The position numbers were made by a program, and so were the translations under genes. A DNA stretch of 64,000 nt from Dugong dugon (taxonomy: Eukaryota; Chordata; Mammalia; Sirenia; Dugongidae): NCBI GenBank assembly GCA_030035585.1, contig CM057477.1, forward strand, positions 63,469,447 to 63,533,446. The letters are read 5' to 3'. Positions 22,720 to 32,957 of the stretch are shown one piece after another. The number at the start of each line of letters is the position of its first letter. Position 1 is the stretch's first letter. The notes below the pieces were generated by a model that did not search any database, had not been told where the DNA came from, and saw only the letters and a list, made by a program, of their open reading frames with translations.

Positions 22720-23440
22720 CTGTCACAATGACACATAGACTCCTTGCTGTAAGTTTTTGTCCTTAAACTTTTATTAAATTAATATGAGATTTTTTTTTCA
22801 AAGGAATGACTAGAAAAGTTGAGCTATAAGATCCAAATTCAATTTTTTAAAATAATTACCAGTAACTTCAGTGTCGATACTCTAGGAAATGGAAGGAGAG
22901 TTTCAAAAAAAAAAAACTTGATGAATTTTACAGAGGGTGACTGTAGGCCAAGATCTAGAAAATTGCCTAATTTCTCCCCTTGGCTATCTTAAAATTGAGA
23001 TGTCAGAGAAGGGGAAGGGGTATTCTAGTAATCTTGGGCGCGTTCATTACATATTTCTCTTGGTGGATACATAGAATACACGGATGTAGGTGAAAGACTG
23101 GACTCAATGAATGTGTGCTAAATAGGAAGAAGAGAGCACTATGCACTTCCATAATGACTTCCTGCCCATGAAAGTTGGTGCCTACAGTTGGATCCTGTGA
23201 TGTGCAAATAGACAGATGTTGTTCTGTTGTGACCAGGTAGCTCATATGCCTGAACCTTCTCTCTTTTCTTAGGAGTACTTTTCATGGAAAAAGGCAGTGT
23301 GAACAACACCATCTTCTTTTGACACATATAGGACCATCAGTGTCTGACAGGACTCTCCACTTGAGTTTGGGAGAGGTAAAACAAGTGACCATCTGATAGT
23401 AATTAAAAAAAAAAATTTTCAAGCTCAAATGTTAAAAGAT
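22720..23440. other. Unassigned non-coding stretch
   Basis: No repeat or gene recognised. Minus-strand frames of 62-80 residues (23003-23327) show no domain. Confidence 0.3.
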
Positions 23441-23444
23441 TCTA

Positions 23445-24340
23445 CATGAACCCCTGAGATTACTTCCCTGAGATAATCTTTAAAGCTTAAACCAAAAATA
23501 TCCCCTGAAGTCTTCCTAAAACCAAACAATAGTTCAGCTTAACTAGTAAAGAATGTCTGCCTTGAGCATTATGCTCTTTTTAAGACCTATCTGTATGGGA
23601 TCAAATTGACATCAGCAACTCAAAAGATTAAATAGGAAACTTAGGGGGCAGTGAGTCTATGTTAACGGGGAAGGTACAAACAGAAAAGTGGAAGAGGCTG
23701 CATAGGTCCAGCTCACTATTATTACTCCCCATTGCTAACCCCCGCATTGTCTCATGATCTTGTTATTCCCTCCCGTTTCAGTGTCTATCAAAAGTTTAAG
23801 ATTAACCGATGTTCCTCCTTGGATGGTGGAAAACAAGTGATAATGATCTAGAAATGAAAAACCGAACAAAGCACCCATCTTGAGACAAGAAAACCAGAAT
23901 GTCGCCAGATAACTCCCAAGAATATCAGTAGAAGATTAACTCATCTGGGACATGACCACCTCAAGGGGGAACTAACATAAACTTCTAAGACCCGTAATCC
24001 TGTCCCTGTAAAGCCTTTGGCCCATCTCTAGTAGAGGAGACAGGTTTTTGGAGGAATCTATTCCCCTCTGTCTCCTATATATCGATATATAATAAACTCT
24101 TGCTGCTCACCTCACCCCCGTCGCAGAATTGGCATTACGATTACGATTAGACTACAATTACAGTTACAGAATTGGCTCCAATCCGTGTTATTGCAGTAAC
24201 AAAAGGAGGGTGAGAATGGCTGCACAACTCAAAGAATGTAATGAATGTCACTGAATTGTACGTGTAGAAACTGTTGAATTGGTGTATGTTTTTCTGTGTA
24301 TATTCTCAACAACAACAACAAACTAAAATAAACAAAATTT
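23445..24340 (+). mobile_element. L1 3' UTR fragment (older tail type) split by an LTR
   Basis: 'cctgagataatctttaaagc', 'ttagggggcagtgagtctat' and, after the LTR, 'gaatgtcactgaattgtacg' and 'ttctcaacaacaacaacaaa'. The tail at 60990-61335 is the same type. Confidence 0.7.
23689..24201 (+). mobile_element. Solo LTR of a class I-like ERV (copy 2)
   Basis: TGGAAGAGGCTGCATAGG to TTGCAGTAACA. A perfect 4-bp TSD AAAG lies at 23685-23688 and 24202-24205. AATAAA is at 24091. The TATA box of copy 1 reads CTGTAAAG here, so it is probably lost. It carries a GATTACGATTAGACTAC repeat-like segment near 24135-24165 that copy 1 lacks. Confidence 0.88.
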
Positions 24341-24344
24341 GAAA

Positions 24345-24695
24345 AAAAAAAGATTGTACATGAAGACTACCAAAATTTCCTACTTGCAACTTGTGGCTAC
24401 AGACCATGGCCACTCATGTTCTGCTCTTCACTACAGAAATTCAGAGAGGAAGAGAGGAAATGGAGGAATGAAACCACAATAAAGATAGTTTTTAATTGTG
24501 ACGAAACCTAAAATAAGTAGTGCAAATGAAGAGATAAGAAGGGCCAAAAGGAACTCTGAAGATTCCATCACAAATGTCATTACATCTATCATAGATCCTT
24601 AGTGCTGTTGAAGCTCAGTTTGAGCCAAATGGGCTATATTATATCTTCATTTTCTCACATTGCTTTGGTCTCATAATTCTCCTCCACATCTGTCA
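24345..24695. other. Unassigned non-coding stretch
   Basis: AT-rich, nothing recognised. Confidence 0.3.
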
Positions 24696-24699
24696 CGTT

Positions 24700-24832
24700 G
24701 ACCAAGTCTCACCTCCTCATTTCATAGATGCAGCAACCGAAACCCATTGTGTTTTCCCACAAGGGTGAGGGGCTAAGCTGGGCTTGAACTAGGTCTCTTG
24801 CCTCCCAGCTCTGTGGGTATTGCCTTGTACAA
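24700..24832 (+). repeat. MIR
   Basis: 'cctcatttcatagatgcagc' then 'ctgggcttgaactaggtctc', a MIR core and 3' half. Confidence 0.5.
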
Positions 24833-25059
24833 AGCCTCTTGCTGTGCTTGAAACATATTAACTTCCTTGCACAGCAGCGCTTTGCTCAGTCTGACACAGA
24901 GATGGATACAATCAGTTTCATCTTTATGCTTGGGGACTTGGGTCTATTTCTATCCTGCAGAGAAATGACAAAAAATATTAGCACTCAGTGGGTAAGTAGA
25001 AGAGGAGTCCCTGAAAGTCACTGAATAAAAATAAACAGCTAGAGGGAAAAGAAGAAAAA

Positions 25060-25175
25060 AATGTTTTAAATTAAGCTTTGGGAAAAGAGAGAATTTTAAG
25101 GATGGAGTGACACAGTGTCCAATGCTGTGTCAAGTAGAGGCAAGATATGTGGTCTTTGGAAACTGCAACATTATT
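25060..25175 (+). repeat. Ancient repeat fragment
   Basis: 'gaattttaaggatggagtga' and 'gtccaatgctgtgtcaagta' probably belong to the family at 2134 and 31340. Short and diverged. Confidence 0.35.
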
Positions 25176-25189
25176 TTCAGTGAAAAGTG

Positions 25190-25765
25190 AGGCTATTAAA
25201 TGGATCAAAGAAGAAATTACAAGGGAAATTAGAAAATACTTTGAGATGAATGAAAATGAAAAATACAACATATCGAAACTTACGGGATGCAGCTAAAGCA
25301 GGGCTTAGAGGGAAATTTATAGCTGTAAATATCTTTTGAAAAAGAAGATGTCAAATCAATAACTTAATCTGCCACCTTAAACACTGGACAAAGAAGAGAA
25401 AACTAAACCAAAAGCAACCAGAAGGAAAGAAATAAAGATTAAAGCAGAAATTAATGAAATAGAGAATTAAAAAAATAGAGAAAATCAATGAAACAAAAGT
25501 TGGTTCTTTGAAAAGATCAACAAAATTGACAAACTTTTAGCTAGACTGATCAAGATAAAAAGAGAGAAAATTAAATTACTAAAATCAAGAACTAAAGAGG
25601 AGATATTGCTACTGACCTTACAGAAACGAAAAGAATTATAAGGAAATACTATGATCAACTGTATGCCACCAAATTAGATAACTTAGATGGAATGGACAAA
25701 TTCCTAGAAGGATGGTAAACTAGCAAAACTGACCCAAGAAGAAATAGAAGTAAGGCTAAAAGCCC
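25190..25765 (+). repeat. Old L1 ORF2 fragment
   Basis: 'gcagggcttagagggaaatt', 'gttggttctttgaaaagatc' and 'actgacccaagaagaaatag' mark the region between endonuclease and RT of L1 ORF2. Several stops; not coding. Confidence 0.75.
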
Positions 25766-25808
25766 GATAGGTGACCGGTAGGTGAAGAAGAGAGTAGATT
25801 ATTCTTTA

Positions 25809-25972
25809 TAGGGACCCCTTGGGTGATGCAAGTAGCTAAAGCATTTGGCTGCTAGCCAAAAGGTTGGAGGCTCAAGCCCACCCAGAGGTGTCTCAGAAGA
25901 AAGGCCTGGTGATCTACTTCCAAAAAATTAGCCATTGAAATTCTATGGAGCACAGATCTACTCTGACACAGG
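25809..25972 (+). mobile_element. AfroSINE, 3'-shortened
   Basis: 'ggaccccttgggtgatgcaa' to 'ctgacacagggctcctt'. The last 30 or so bases are missing. Confidence 0.82.
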
Positions 25973-26004
25973 GCTCCTTAAATGCTGGTTAAAAGCTATC
26001 TTTT

Positions 26005-26150
26005 AGGCCTTGGTGATGCAGCGGCTAAGAGTTTGGCTGCTAACCAAAAGGTCGGCAGTTCAACTCCACCAGCTGCTCCTTGGAAACCCTACTCTGTCCT
26101 ATAGGATTGCTATGAGTTGGAATCCACTCAAGGCCAAGGGGTTTGTTTTT
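26005..26150 (+). mobile_element. AfroSINE, internally shortened
   Basis: 'gccttggtgatgcagcggct' to 'aaggccaaggggtttgtttt'. The middle between 'ctccttggaaaccctac' and 'tctgtcctataggattgct' is shortened. Confidence 0.84.
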
Positions 26151-26214
26151 GACGCTCAGGTCTCAGTCACAATGGAAGCAAAACAGCTGTATTTCATTTC
26201 AACCCTGAGCAGAG

Positions 26215-26385
26215 AACTGTCCCCAAAGCCTGTCACTTTCCCTGATACCCCAGGCTGGGTTGGGTGATCCTTGCCTGCTCACATGCTACACTGTGATTCT
26301 TCTATTATAGAAGTTAATTGCATTGTATTATAATTGCATGTTTACTTGCCTATCTCCCCTACTAGACTAGACAGTAATTAGTATA
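26215..26385 (+). repeat. L2-like fragment
   Basis: 'gcattgtattataattgcat' and 'tctcccctactagactagac' match an L2 3' segment. Confidence 0.45.
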
Positions 26386-26460
26386 AGCTTTACAGAAACT
26401 AGTTTTTGCACTTTTTTTCTCACTCATTTTTTAGATCTCCAAGTCAGTAATTATATAGAG

Positions 26461-27060
26461 CTTTTTTTTTTTTTTTTAAGAAAAATACTCTTTTATTATG
26501 GAAAATTTTAAACATACACAGAACTAGAGGGGATAGTATCATGAATCCCCATGGACTCATCAGCCAGATTCAACAATTATCAATTCATGGCTCATCTTCC
26601 TTCATCTATACTCCCATTCATTCCCCTACTCTGATTCTTTTGAAGCAAATCACAGATATCATATTATTTCATCTGAAATATTTCAGAATATGTCACTAAA
26701 AGATCACTCTCTTCTTAAAAACATAATCAAAATACCATTATTATATATTAAAAAAAAAAACAATTCCTTTACATTATTAAATATCCAGTCAGTGTTCAAA
26801 TGTCTTTAATTGGCTTGCAAATTTTTTACAGTGTTTTTTTCTTTATTATTGCTTTTATGTCTCTTTCAATCTACAGGTTCCCTCTCCCTCTCTTTATTTC
26901 TCTATCCAATATATTTTTTGAAAAAACTGAACAATTTGTCCTACAGAATTTCCCACATTATGGATTTTGATTATTGCATTCCCATGGTGTTATTTTATAT
27001 ATTCCTAAAGAGGATATTTTTATAGTTTACTCTGTTAAAATATACAATTTCATCTTCATA
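26461..27060 (-). repeat. Old L1 (L1M-type) 3' UTR
   Basis: Starts with a 17-base T run, then 'ttgaagcaaatcacagatat' and 'tcagtgttcaaatgtcttta', typical of reversed L1M 3' UTR. Confidence 0.65.
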
Positions 27061-27091
27061 TTAGAATTACTGACATGTTATCTTAGGATGC

Positions 27092-27622
27092 TGTGATGGG
27101 TAAGATTATGTATCAGCTTGGCTGGGTCATGATTCTCAGTGTTTTGGCAGTTGTATAATGTTGTGATCACTTCTCTGTTGAGATGTGACATGTGATCACC
27201 CCCCTAATGGGATCTGCTGTGAGTAGCCAATCAGTTGAAAGGAGTTTCCTTGGGTGTGTGGCCGGTATCCAAATATAAGCAGACGTCTGTCTTTTGTCTG
27301 CTCTGGATCCTGCAGCTGACTTCTGGTTGTCTGCCCTCCAGTTCTTGGGACTTGAGCTAGCGGCGTACTTGCAGTCTTGCCTGCCAATCTTGGGATTCAT
27401 CGATTTTCATAGCCTGTGAGCAAGAGCCCTGCTCTCCAACCTGCTGATCTTGGGTTCAGCAACCCCTGCAGCTACGTGAATCAGGAGAAGCCTCTATCCT
27501 GATCCACTGACTTGGGACGTTCCAGCCTCTACAACCGCGTGAGCCATTTCCTTGATATAAATCTCTATATATGTTTATAAGCTTTACTGGTTTTGGTTCT
27601 CTAGAGAACCCAGCCTAAGACA
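27092..27622 (+). mobile_element. Solo LTR, ERV-L family
   Basis: TGTGATGGGTAAGATTATG to CCCAGCCTAAGACA. A perfect 5-bp TSD GATGC lies at 27087-27091 and 27623-27627. It is the forward-strand relative of the two LTRs of the provirus at 47765-58320, sharing 'caagtcccaag'-type U5 blocks in complement and the same termini. Two minus-strand open frames inside are not genes. Confidence 0.88.
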
Positions 27623-27689
27623 GATGCTGTGGCTGCAAATAAAAACCAGCTCAAGCTAGTCTAAACAAAGAGATGGAACTTTAGAAAGT

Positions 27690-27890
27690 AGACTCCCTGG
27701 ATAGTATAAACAATTAACACACTCAGCTGCTAACCAAAAGGTTGGAGGTTTGAGTCCATGCAAGGGCACCTCAGGAAAAAGCCCTGGTGATCTGCTTCTG
27801 AAAAATCAGCCACTGAAAACCCTATGGAGCACAGTTCTACTCTGACACACATGGGATTACCATGAGTCGGAGTTGACTCCATGGCAACAG
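27690..27890 (+). mobile_element. AfroSINE
   Basis: 'agactccctggatagtataa' to 'ttgactccatggcaacag'. TSD TTAGAAAGT at 27681-27689 and 27891-27899. Confidence 0.87.
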
Positions 27891-27899
27891 TTAGAAAGT

Positions 27900-28330
27900 G
27901 GCAAAGTAGCAAAAGCTGGTTTGGTTCCCCTCCCCCTGCCCAGCCCTGCCCTGATGGGTCTAGAAAAAAAATGTCTATGGTTTGGAGAACTACAAAGACT
28001 ATGAAAGTTCTTCTCCTCCCCTTTCCCAAAAGCAGAGAGAAAGTGGTTGTGATCTGGTGTAGGGACAGGCTGGGGAAGGAGACTTTGAAATTGGGTCTTT
28101 TCTTTCTCCAGATTGCTGTAATCCAGAACAAAAACTGGTAGATACCAACCTTTTGGGAAGGGGAAAGAGGGCTTGCTAGAGACCAGAGGAAGGTGAGAAT
28201 GTGTTACAATACTTGCCTTATGGGGGGAGAAGAAAAAGATTTTAATACATACAAGAAAGTGATAGGGAAAAATAAATATAATTAAAGGTCTTAATTCAAT
28301 CACCCAGTGGAAGGATGGAAAGGAGAACAA
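27900..28330. other. Unassigned stretch
   Basis: No named repeat. Long minus-strand frames (27857-28336 and 27730-28131) partly read through the SINE and share the DNA with a plus-strand frame, so I reject them as genes. Confidence 0.35.
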
Positions 28331-28428
28331 ATCCACAAAATAGAAGTATATAAAATACTAGATAAAATGGCAAAAAAGAAATAAATATAAATGTTAAATG
28401 CACCAATCAAAAGGTAAAGAGTCTCAGA

Positions 28429-28694
28429 CTTTTTTTTGAAGATTAATTTCTAGAAAGATACAATTTCAGATACCATAGCAAGCCCATGTTGTTGTTGTTA
28501 GGTGCCATCGAGTCAATTCCAACTCATAGGCCACCCTATAGGACAGGGTAGAACAGTCCCATGGGGTTTTCTAGGTTGAAATCTTTGTGAAAGCAGACTG
28601 TCACATCTTTTTCCCGAGGAGCAATTGTGGGTGCAAATCACCAACCTTTCGGTTAGCAGCCAAGCACTTAACCATTGCGCCACTAAGGCTTTTT
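28429..28694 (-). mobile_element. AfroSINE with 3' extension and poly(A)
   Basis: TSD AAGAGTCTCAGA at 28417-28428 and 28695-28706. On the minus strand the order is SINE, CACCTAACAACAACA, about 50 bases of other sequence, then A8. The extension sits inside the TSD, so it was copied with the SINE. Confidence 0.78.
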
Positions 28695-28777
28695 AAGAGT
28701 CTCAGATTTTTTTTTTTTAATTGATATGACCTAACAATGTGTTAACTACAACAAGAGACACATTTTAAAAGGATATG

Positions 28778-29015
28778 CTGCTGTTCTTATTAGGTGGCTT
28801 TGAGTCGGTTCTGACTCATAACGACCCTATGTACCACAGAATGAAACACTGCCTGGTCCTGCGCCATCCTCACAGTCATTGCTATGTTTGAGCCCATTGT
28901 TGCAGCCACTGTGTCAATCCATCTTGTTGAGGTTGCTCCTCTTTTTTGCTGACCCTCTACTTTACCAAGCATGATATCCTTCTCCAGGGACTGGTCCCTC
29001 CTGATAACGTGATCA
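28778..29015 (-). mobile_element. RTE (BovB-like) LINE 3' fragment 1
   Basis: 'gctttgagtcggttctgact', 'tgtttgagcccattgttgca' and 'ctttaccaagcatgatatcc' in complement. Minus-strand frames of up to 77 residues match a broken ORF end. About 240 bp. Confidence 0.75.
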
Positions 29016-29051
29016 AAGTACATGAGACAAAGATATAGACAGGTAAAACAT

Positions 29052-29412
29052 GCTGTTGTTGTTAGGTGTCATCAAGTCTGTTCCAACTCATAGCAACCCT
29101 CAGAATGAAACACTGCCCAGACCTGTGCCATCCTCACAATTGTTGCTATGTTTGAGCCCATTGTTGCAGCCAGTGTGTCAATCCATCTTGTCGAGGGTCT
29201 TTTTCTTTTTCACTGACCCTCTACCTTACCAAGCATGATGTCCTTCTCCAGGGACTGGTCCCTCCTGATAACTTGTCCAAAGTACGTGAGACAAAGTCTT
29301 GCCAGCCTCTATTCCAAGGAGCATTCTGGCTGTACTTCTTCCAAGACAGATTTGTTGGTCCTTCTGGCAGTCCATGGTATATTTAATATTCTTCACCAAC
29401 ACCCTAATTCAA
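29052..29412 (-). mobile_element. RTE (BovB-like) LINE 3' fragment 2
   Basis: Extends further 5' than fragment 1: 'agcattctggctgtacttct' and 'tggcagtccatggtatattt', 'caccaacaccctaattcaaa'. AAAACAT on both edges may be a short TSD. Confidence 0.78.
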
Positions 29413-29565
29413 AGACAAAACATAAAGAGGTAGAAAAAGATTAAAGCATGGGAACTAAAAGAAAACCAAGATAGCAATTTTAATATTGGGGAAAAAAATA
29501 GGATTCAAAGTTAAAATATCGTAGTCAATAAAGAAGGCATGTTATTGTTAATACTGAATTTTACC

Positions 29566-30378
29566 TGACCCCTGTGATCCTGGAACACAGCAATGGTTAA
29601 AGACATCCCCCTACTCTTTGTGTTCAGGAAAACAATTTACTGAAAAGAACCACCTTAGGTAAGAGTCACAGACGCACACTTGTTTACCTGTGACAAGGCC
29701 AGGCACAGACCCTCCAAACCCCAATCCCTGCCTCAGAAATGAGTAATTGCATTGCTTGTCCCCACTGATCAAACAGAACAAAGTGCTTATCATCCAGACT
29801 TCCGTTGAGCTTCTCTCCTTCCTCCACGTCCCTGAACTTTGGCCCTCCCTCAGCCTGAACAAGCACACTATCCCTTCTTGAAGGCCCCCCGGCCCCGCCC
29901 AGAGAATAAAGGTGCTCAACTACTAGCCAAAATGTTGGCAGTTCAAACCTATCCAGAGGCGCCTCGGAACACAGGCCTGGAGATCTGCTTCCAAAAGGTC
30001 ACAGCCTTAAAAACCCTATGGAGCAGTTCTGCTTTGCACTCATGAGGAACATGAGGTTGGCATGAGTCGGAATCAACTCAAGTGTACCTAACAATAAGAA
30101 CCCAAAGACTAGGCTGGCCTCAGCGGAAAACCTCTGATTTACTATTCGATGTCGTCACCTACTCATCCCACTTCCCCATACCTGGGTTTTTTCGATCCTT
30201 GCATACTTTCTGTCTCCATAAAATGAAAATGCTTTCCCCCTAACTCTGAGACACTTGCAGGTCGGCATATTCGCCTTACGGCCCTCCTCCCCCACTGCAA
30301 TAGTCTCTTTCCCTTTCCCCCTTCTCTTTCTGAATAAAGCTTCCCGTCTCTAAGTCTGGATGTGTTTTTTATTTGCCA
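29566..30378 (+). mobile_element. LTR with gammaretrovirus-like 3' end
   Basis: The 3' part has 'ccttctctttctgaataaag' followed by 'ctaagtctggatgtgttttt', a class I-like R/U5 layout. Ends are uncertain: TTAC occurs near both candidate ends, but with one extra base on the left. An AfroSINE is nested at 29908. Confidence 0.5.
29908..30094 (+). mobile_element. AfroSINE nested in LTR
   Basis: 'aggtgctcaactactagcca' to 'aagtgtacctaacaataag'. It belongs to the 'CAACTACTAGCC' subtype also seen at 37178 and 38360. Confidence 0.82.
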
Positions 30379-30768
30379 TTACATATGGAAGAAAAGGAAA
30401 AATAGATGAAAATATAATGATCCTGAACATATTGTATACACAGCAACTATAGGTCCAAAATATATCAGGCAACCATGGACAGAATCACTGGAACAGACGA
30501 ATCGCCAAATACTTTGGAGATTTTTAACACATCTCCAGAAACTGATAGATCATACAGGCAGAAAGAAAGAAACGGTACAATTATTTTTAAAAGTCATTCG
30601 TTTAGCAAATTCAGTGAAACCTGTGAGAGCCAGAACTCAACAGACTGCTTTGTTTTTCCAAGTCCCCCGAGTTTTCTGCCTTTGACACAATGCAGTCCTA
30701 CCACATTTCTATCGCTTCAGTGGAAAATACTTGATTTTTCCTTTTCTGATAGGTTTTTTTGTTGGGGG

Positions 30769-31279
30769 TGTCTTGATTATCTAGTGCCACTATAACAGAA
30801 ATACCACAAGTGGATGACTTTAACAAATAGAACTTTATTCTCTCACAGCTTAGGAGGCTAGAAGTCCGAATTCAGGGTGCCAGCTCCAGGGGAAGTCTTT
30901 CTCTTTCTGTCGGCTCTGGGGGAAGGTCCATGTCATCAATCTTCCCCTGGTCTAGGAGCTTCTCAGCCCAGGGACCACAAGTCCAAAGGACACACTCTGC
31001 TCCCGGCTCTTCTTTCTTGGTGGTATGAGGTCTCTCTCCTCTCTCTTTTATATCTCAAAAGAGATAGCCTCAAGATACAACACAATCCTGTAGAATGAGT
31101 CCTGCCTCATTATCATAACTGCCTCTAATCCTGCCTCATTAACATCATAGAGGTTAGGATTTACAACACATAGGATAATCACATCCAATCACAAAATGGT
31201 GGACAACCACACAATACTGGGAATCATGACCTAGCCAAGTTGACACACATTTTGGGGGGATACAATCCAATCCATAACA
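30769..31279 (-). mobile_element. Solo LTR, ERVL-MaLR-like
   Basis: Plus-strand left end TGTCTTGATTATCTAGTGCC, right end CAATCCATAACA. Flanks GGGGG (30764-30768) and GGGGT (31280-31284) match at four of five. It has 'ctagccaagttgacacacat' near the right end. Confidence 0.68.
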
Positions 31280-31339
31280 GGGGTGAGGTTCTTGATAATC
31301 ATGTCAATTTCTTACATAGATTCTGGCTTTTTCATTACT

Positions 31340-31840
31340 GTGTTTATCGAGCACTTCGTTCATGCCAAGTGCTTTCTTGATGCTATGGGTAGAGCAGTGA
31401 ACAAAACAGTTGAAATCCCTGTCTCCCAAATCTATAGGTATAGAAGCACATCAGTGGCTCCCTAAGACTGGGGTGCAGCAGAAATTAACCATGAAGGGAC
31501 CCAAGGAAACATTTTAGGTGGATGAAAATGTTCTAAAACTGGATTATGATGGTGACTGAACAATGCTATAAGCCTGATAAAATTTAAAGAGCTTACATTT
31601 TAATGGGGGAGACAGACAATAAGCAATAAATAAGTAAAAGGTATAGTATGTCTGATGGTAATTTTTCTCTACAGAGAAAAATAAAGCAGGGAAGGGGGAT
31701 GGCAAGAAAGAAGGCATTGCAAGTTAGAATAGAGTGGGCAGGGAAAGTGAGAAGGTGTCATTTACATGATAACTGGAAGCAAGGGGGTGGTGAGTTTTCT
31801 GGAGCTATCTGGGGGAAGATCATTCCAAGCGGAAAAAAAT
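31340..31840 (+). repeat. Ancient repeat, longest copy
   Basis: 'agagcagtgaacaaaacagt', 'ggggagacagacaataagca', 'agaaaaataaagcagggaag', 'tctgggggaagatcattcca'. I know this order from mammalian genomes but do not recall the family name. Confidence 0.55.
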
Positions 31841-31849
31841 AAGAAGACA

Positions 31850-32545
31850 AACAAAAATACTGAGAACAAATGAGCTTAAGAAATCAGAAGACAAGCAACA
31901 AGTCACTCCCAAAGAAACCAAAGGAAAGATAAAAATAAGGGCAGAAAATAACGAAACTGAGAACATCAATAATAGTACATACTACAGAGCATCAACAAAA
32001 CTAGAAGCTGTATTTTTTAAAAGAACTGGCAAGATTGATCAAGAAAATATTTGACAAGAAGCAGCCAACTCATAGAATAAAAAAGAAAAATGACTACAGA
32101 CACAACAGAGTTGAAAAGAATAATAAAAATAAATAAATAAAGGAGATACATTTCTGAAAAAGTATAAAATGCCAAAACTGATGGAAAAATAAAAAGAAAC
32201 TTGAAGAGACTGGTCGACTCCACAGCATACAACAACAACAGTAATTCTTAAAGAAATTGACATGATTTTCAAGGACCTCATCTACAATAAAAAGCCCTTG
32301 CTCCAAATACTTTTACTGTTGAGTTTTGTCAATTTTCAGAGAACAGAAAGTAATCATTTTATATACAAATCATTCCAGAAAATAGAAAAAAGGAGATAAC
32401 CTCATTTCTTGAGGCTAGTACAACATTGATTTCAAATCTAGACAGTGTCAGAGGGGGAAAAGAAAATTACATGCCTTTTACACTTACAAGCATGAGTGCA
32501 AAAAATTCTAAATAAAATAATAATCATCTGGATCCAACAATATTA
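31850..32545 (+). repeat. Old L1 ORF2 fragment
   Basis: 'gtatttttaaaagaactggc'-like and 'agaaaatattt' pieces, then 'aatcattccagaaaatagaa' and 'gaaaattacatgccttttac', follow L1 ORF2 order. Much diverged. Confidence 0.5.
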
Positions 32546-32555
32546 AAAAAACAAA

Positions 32556-32590
32556 AATCAAACCCATTGCCGTCGAGTCCAATACAACAG
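32556..32590 (-). mobile_element. AfroSINE 3' end fragment
   Basis: 'caaacccattgccgtcgagt' only; the rest of the SINE is missing. Confidence 0.6.
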
Positions 32591-32719
32591 TATATTACAA
32601 ATAAAATATATCATGATCAAGTAACATTCAACCTGAAAATAAAAACACGTGGCAACATTTAAACTCTGTCACTGGGTGACTGCCTGGCATACAATAAATT
32701 CTCAGTCAGTACTAGTTAT

Positions 32720-32883
32720 ATTGGTGCAATAGTTAAGTTCGAACCCACCCAGAGGCTCCATGGGAGAAAGACCTGGTGATCTGCTTCTGTAAAGATTACA
32801 ACCTAAAGAGCCGTATGGGGCAGTTCTACTCTGTCACATGGGGTTGCTATGAGTTGAAATCAACTCAGTGGTGCCTAACAACA
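32720..32883 (+). mobile_element. AfroSINE, 5'-shortened
   Basis: 'ggtgcaatagttaagttcga' to 'agtggtgcctaacaacaa'. TSD AGTACTAGTTAT / AGTACTAGATAT at 32708-32719 and 32884-32895. Part of the tRNA-like head is deleted. Confidence 0.85.
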
Positions 32884-32889
32884 AGTACT

Positions 32890-32957
32890 AGATATTATTG
32901 TTAGCTGTTAATGACGGTGTGAGTGTAAATTAGTACAATGACTTTAGAAAATAATTT
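32890..32957 (+). repeat. Old L1 fragment, left half of the target of copy B
   Basis: 'gtgagtgtaaattagtacaa' continues at 36108-36190 ('gacattatcttgtaaaattg') once the L1 at 32958-36094 is removed. Confidence 0.55.

Larger units (their letters stand above)
28335..30595 (+). repeat. Old L1 ORF2 endonuclease region, heavily interrupted
   Basis: L1 pieces occur at 28335-28428 ('atgcaccaatcaaaaggtaa'), 28707-28777 ('aacaagagacacattttaaa'), 29413-29560 and 30385-30595 ('tttttaacacatctccagaa'). Between them lie a SINE, two RTE fragments and an LTR. It is the oldest layer here. Confidence 0.6.

Noticed and set aside
27857-28336. 159-residue open frame on the minus strand
   Set aside because: It overlaps a SINE end, has competing frames on both strands and shows no domain; composition is phenylalanine and proline rich, as expected from a pyrimidine-rich strand.
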